13,051 nt of DNA, from NCBI GenBank assembly GCA_003561145.1, contig PWXL01000085.1, positions 1-13,051 on the forward strand. The letters run 5' to 3'. Shown one piece after another: positions 13,051 to 13,051 of this stretch. A program made the translations under genes and the position numbers. The DNA comes from Candidatus Atribacteria bacterium. GTDB taxonomy: Bacteria; Atribacterota; Atribacteria; Atribacterales; Atribacteraceae. How positions within the stretch are numbered: position 1 is the stretch's first letter; every line of letters begins with the position of its first letter. The notes under the pieces are model-generated. The model was not told the origin of the DNA, did no database searches, and worked only from the letters and a program-made list of their open reading frames with translations.

Positions 13051-13051
13051 G

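Overview
The window looks like a piece of chromosome from a Gram-positive spore-forming lineage (Bacillota, probably Clostridia-like or a deep relative). The reasons are a full-length spoVS gene, strong AGGAGG-type Shine-Dalgarno sites with several GTG starts, the linked order tilS-hpt-ftsH that is common in Bacillota, a tRNA gene with an encoded CCA end, and U-run terminators. The sequence does not allow a genus to be named. Base composition and codon use look even throughout. I see no insertion sequence, phage gene, CRISPR array or toxin/defence module, and no gene looks broken.

Nearly everything is read leftward (minus strand). Going in the direction of transcription from the right edge: (1) 13051-10722 is a carbohydrate-type operon made of the C-terminal part of a zinc-type polyol(-phosphate) dehydrogenase, a ribulose-phosphate 3-epimerase-family protein, and an ATGA-coupled metal-dependent amidohydrolase. 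(2) 10208-10636 is the only rightward gene, a small cysteine-rich C_GCAxxG_C_C-family protein. It has its own promoter, with three direct TTGAATCAT repeats just upstream. (3) 10103-9949 is a tRNA-Met(CAT) unit with an excellent promoter and a strong terminator. (4) 9929-3935 is a long, tightly packed housekeeping operon: tilS, hpt, ftsH, a FlK-like hotdog thioesterase, a probable 27-codon ORF, a TrkA/KtrA-type RCK protein and a DUF89 phosphatase. (5) 3889-3406 is a promoter and a Nudix hydrolase. (6) 3223-2634 is spoVS followed by an HU-type nucleoid protein, ending in two hairpins that each have a U-run. (7) 2501-1 is a HisJ-type PHP phosphatase, a 55-aa two-helix membrane protein missed by ordinary ORF size cut-offs, and pyruvate kinase (its extreme C-terminus lies beyond the window).

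The genes connect by theme. tilS/tRNA-CAT concern decoding, hpt purine salvage, and ftsH membrane proteolysis. Several are housecleaning or damage-control enzymes (Nudix, DUF89, small acyl-CoA thioesterase). Translational coupling is widespread: stop/start overlaps (ATGA or GTGA) join hpt-ftsH, ftsH-thioesterase, epimerase-amidohydrolase, PHP-small membrane protein and sORF-trkA. The most interesting unlisted signals are the two small coupled ORFs, the two places where terminators sit just upstream of a start codon with little room for a promoter (tilS and the PHP gene), and the repeat array at 10112-10159. I did not find a convincing wholly new multi-gene system here.
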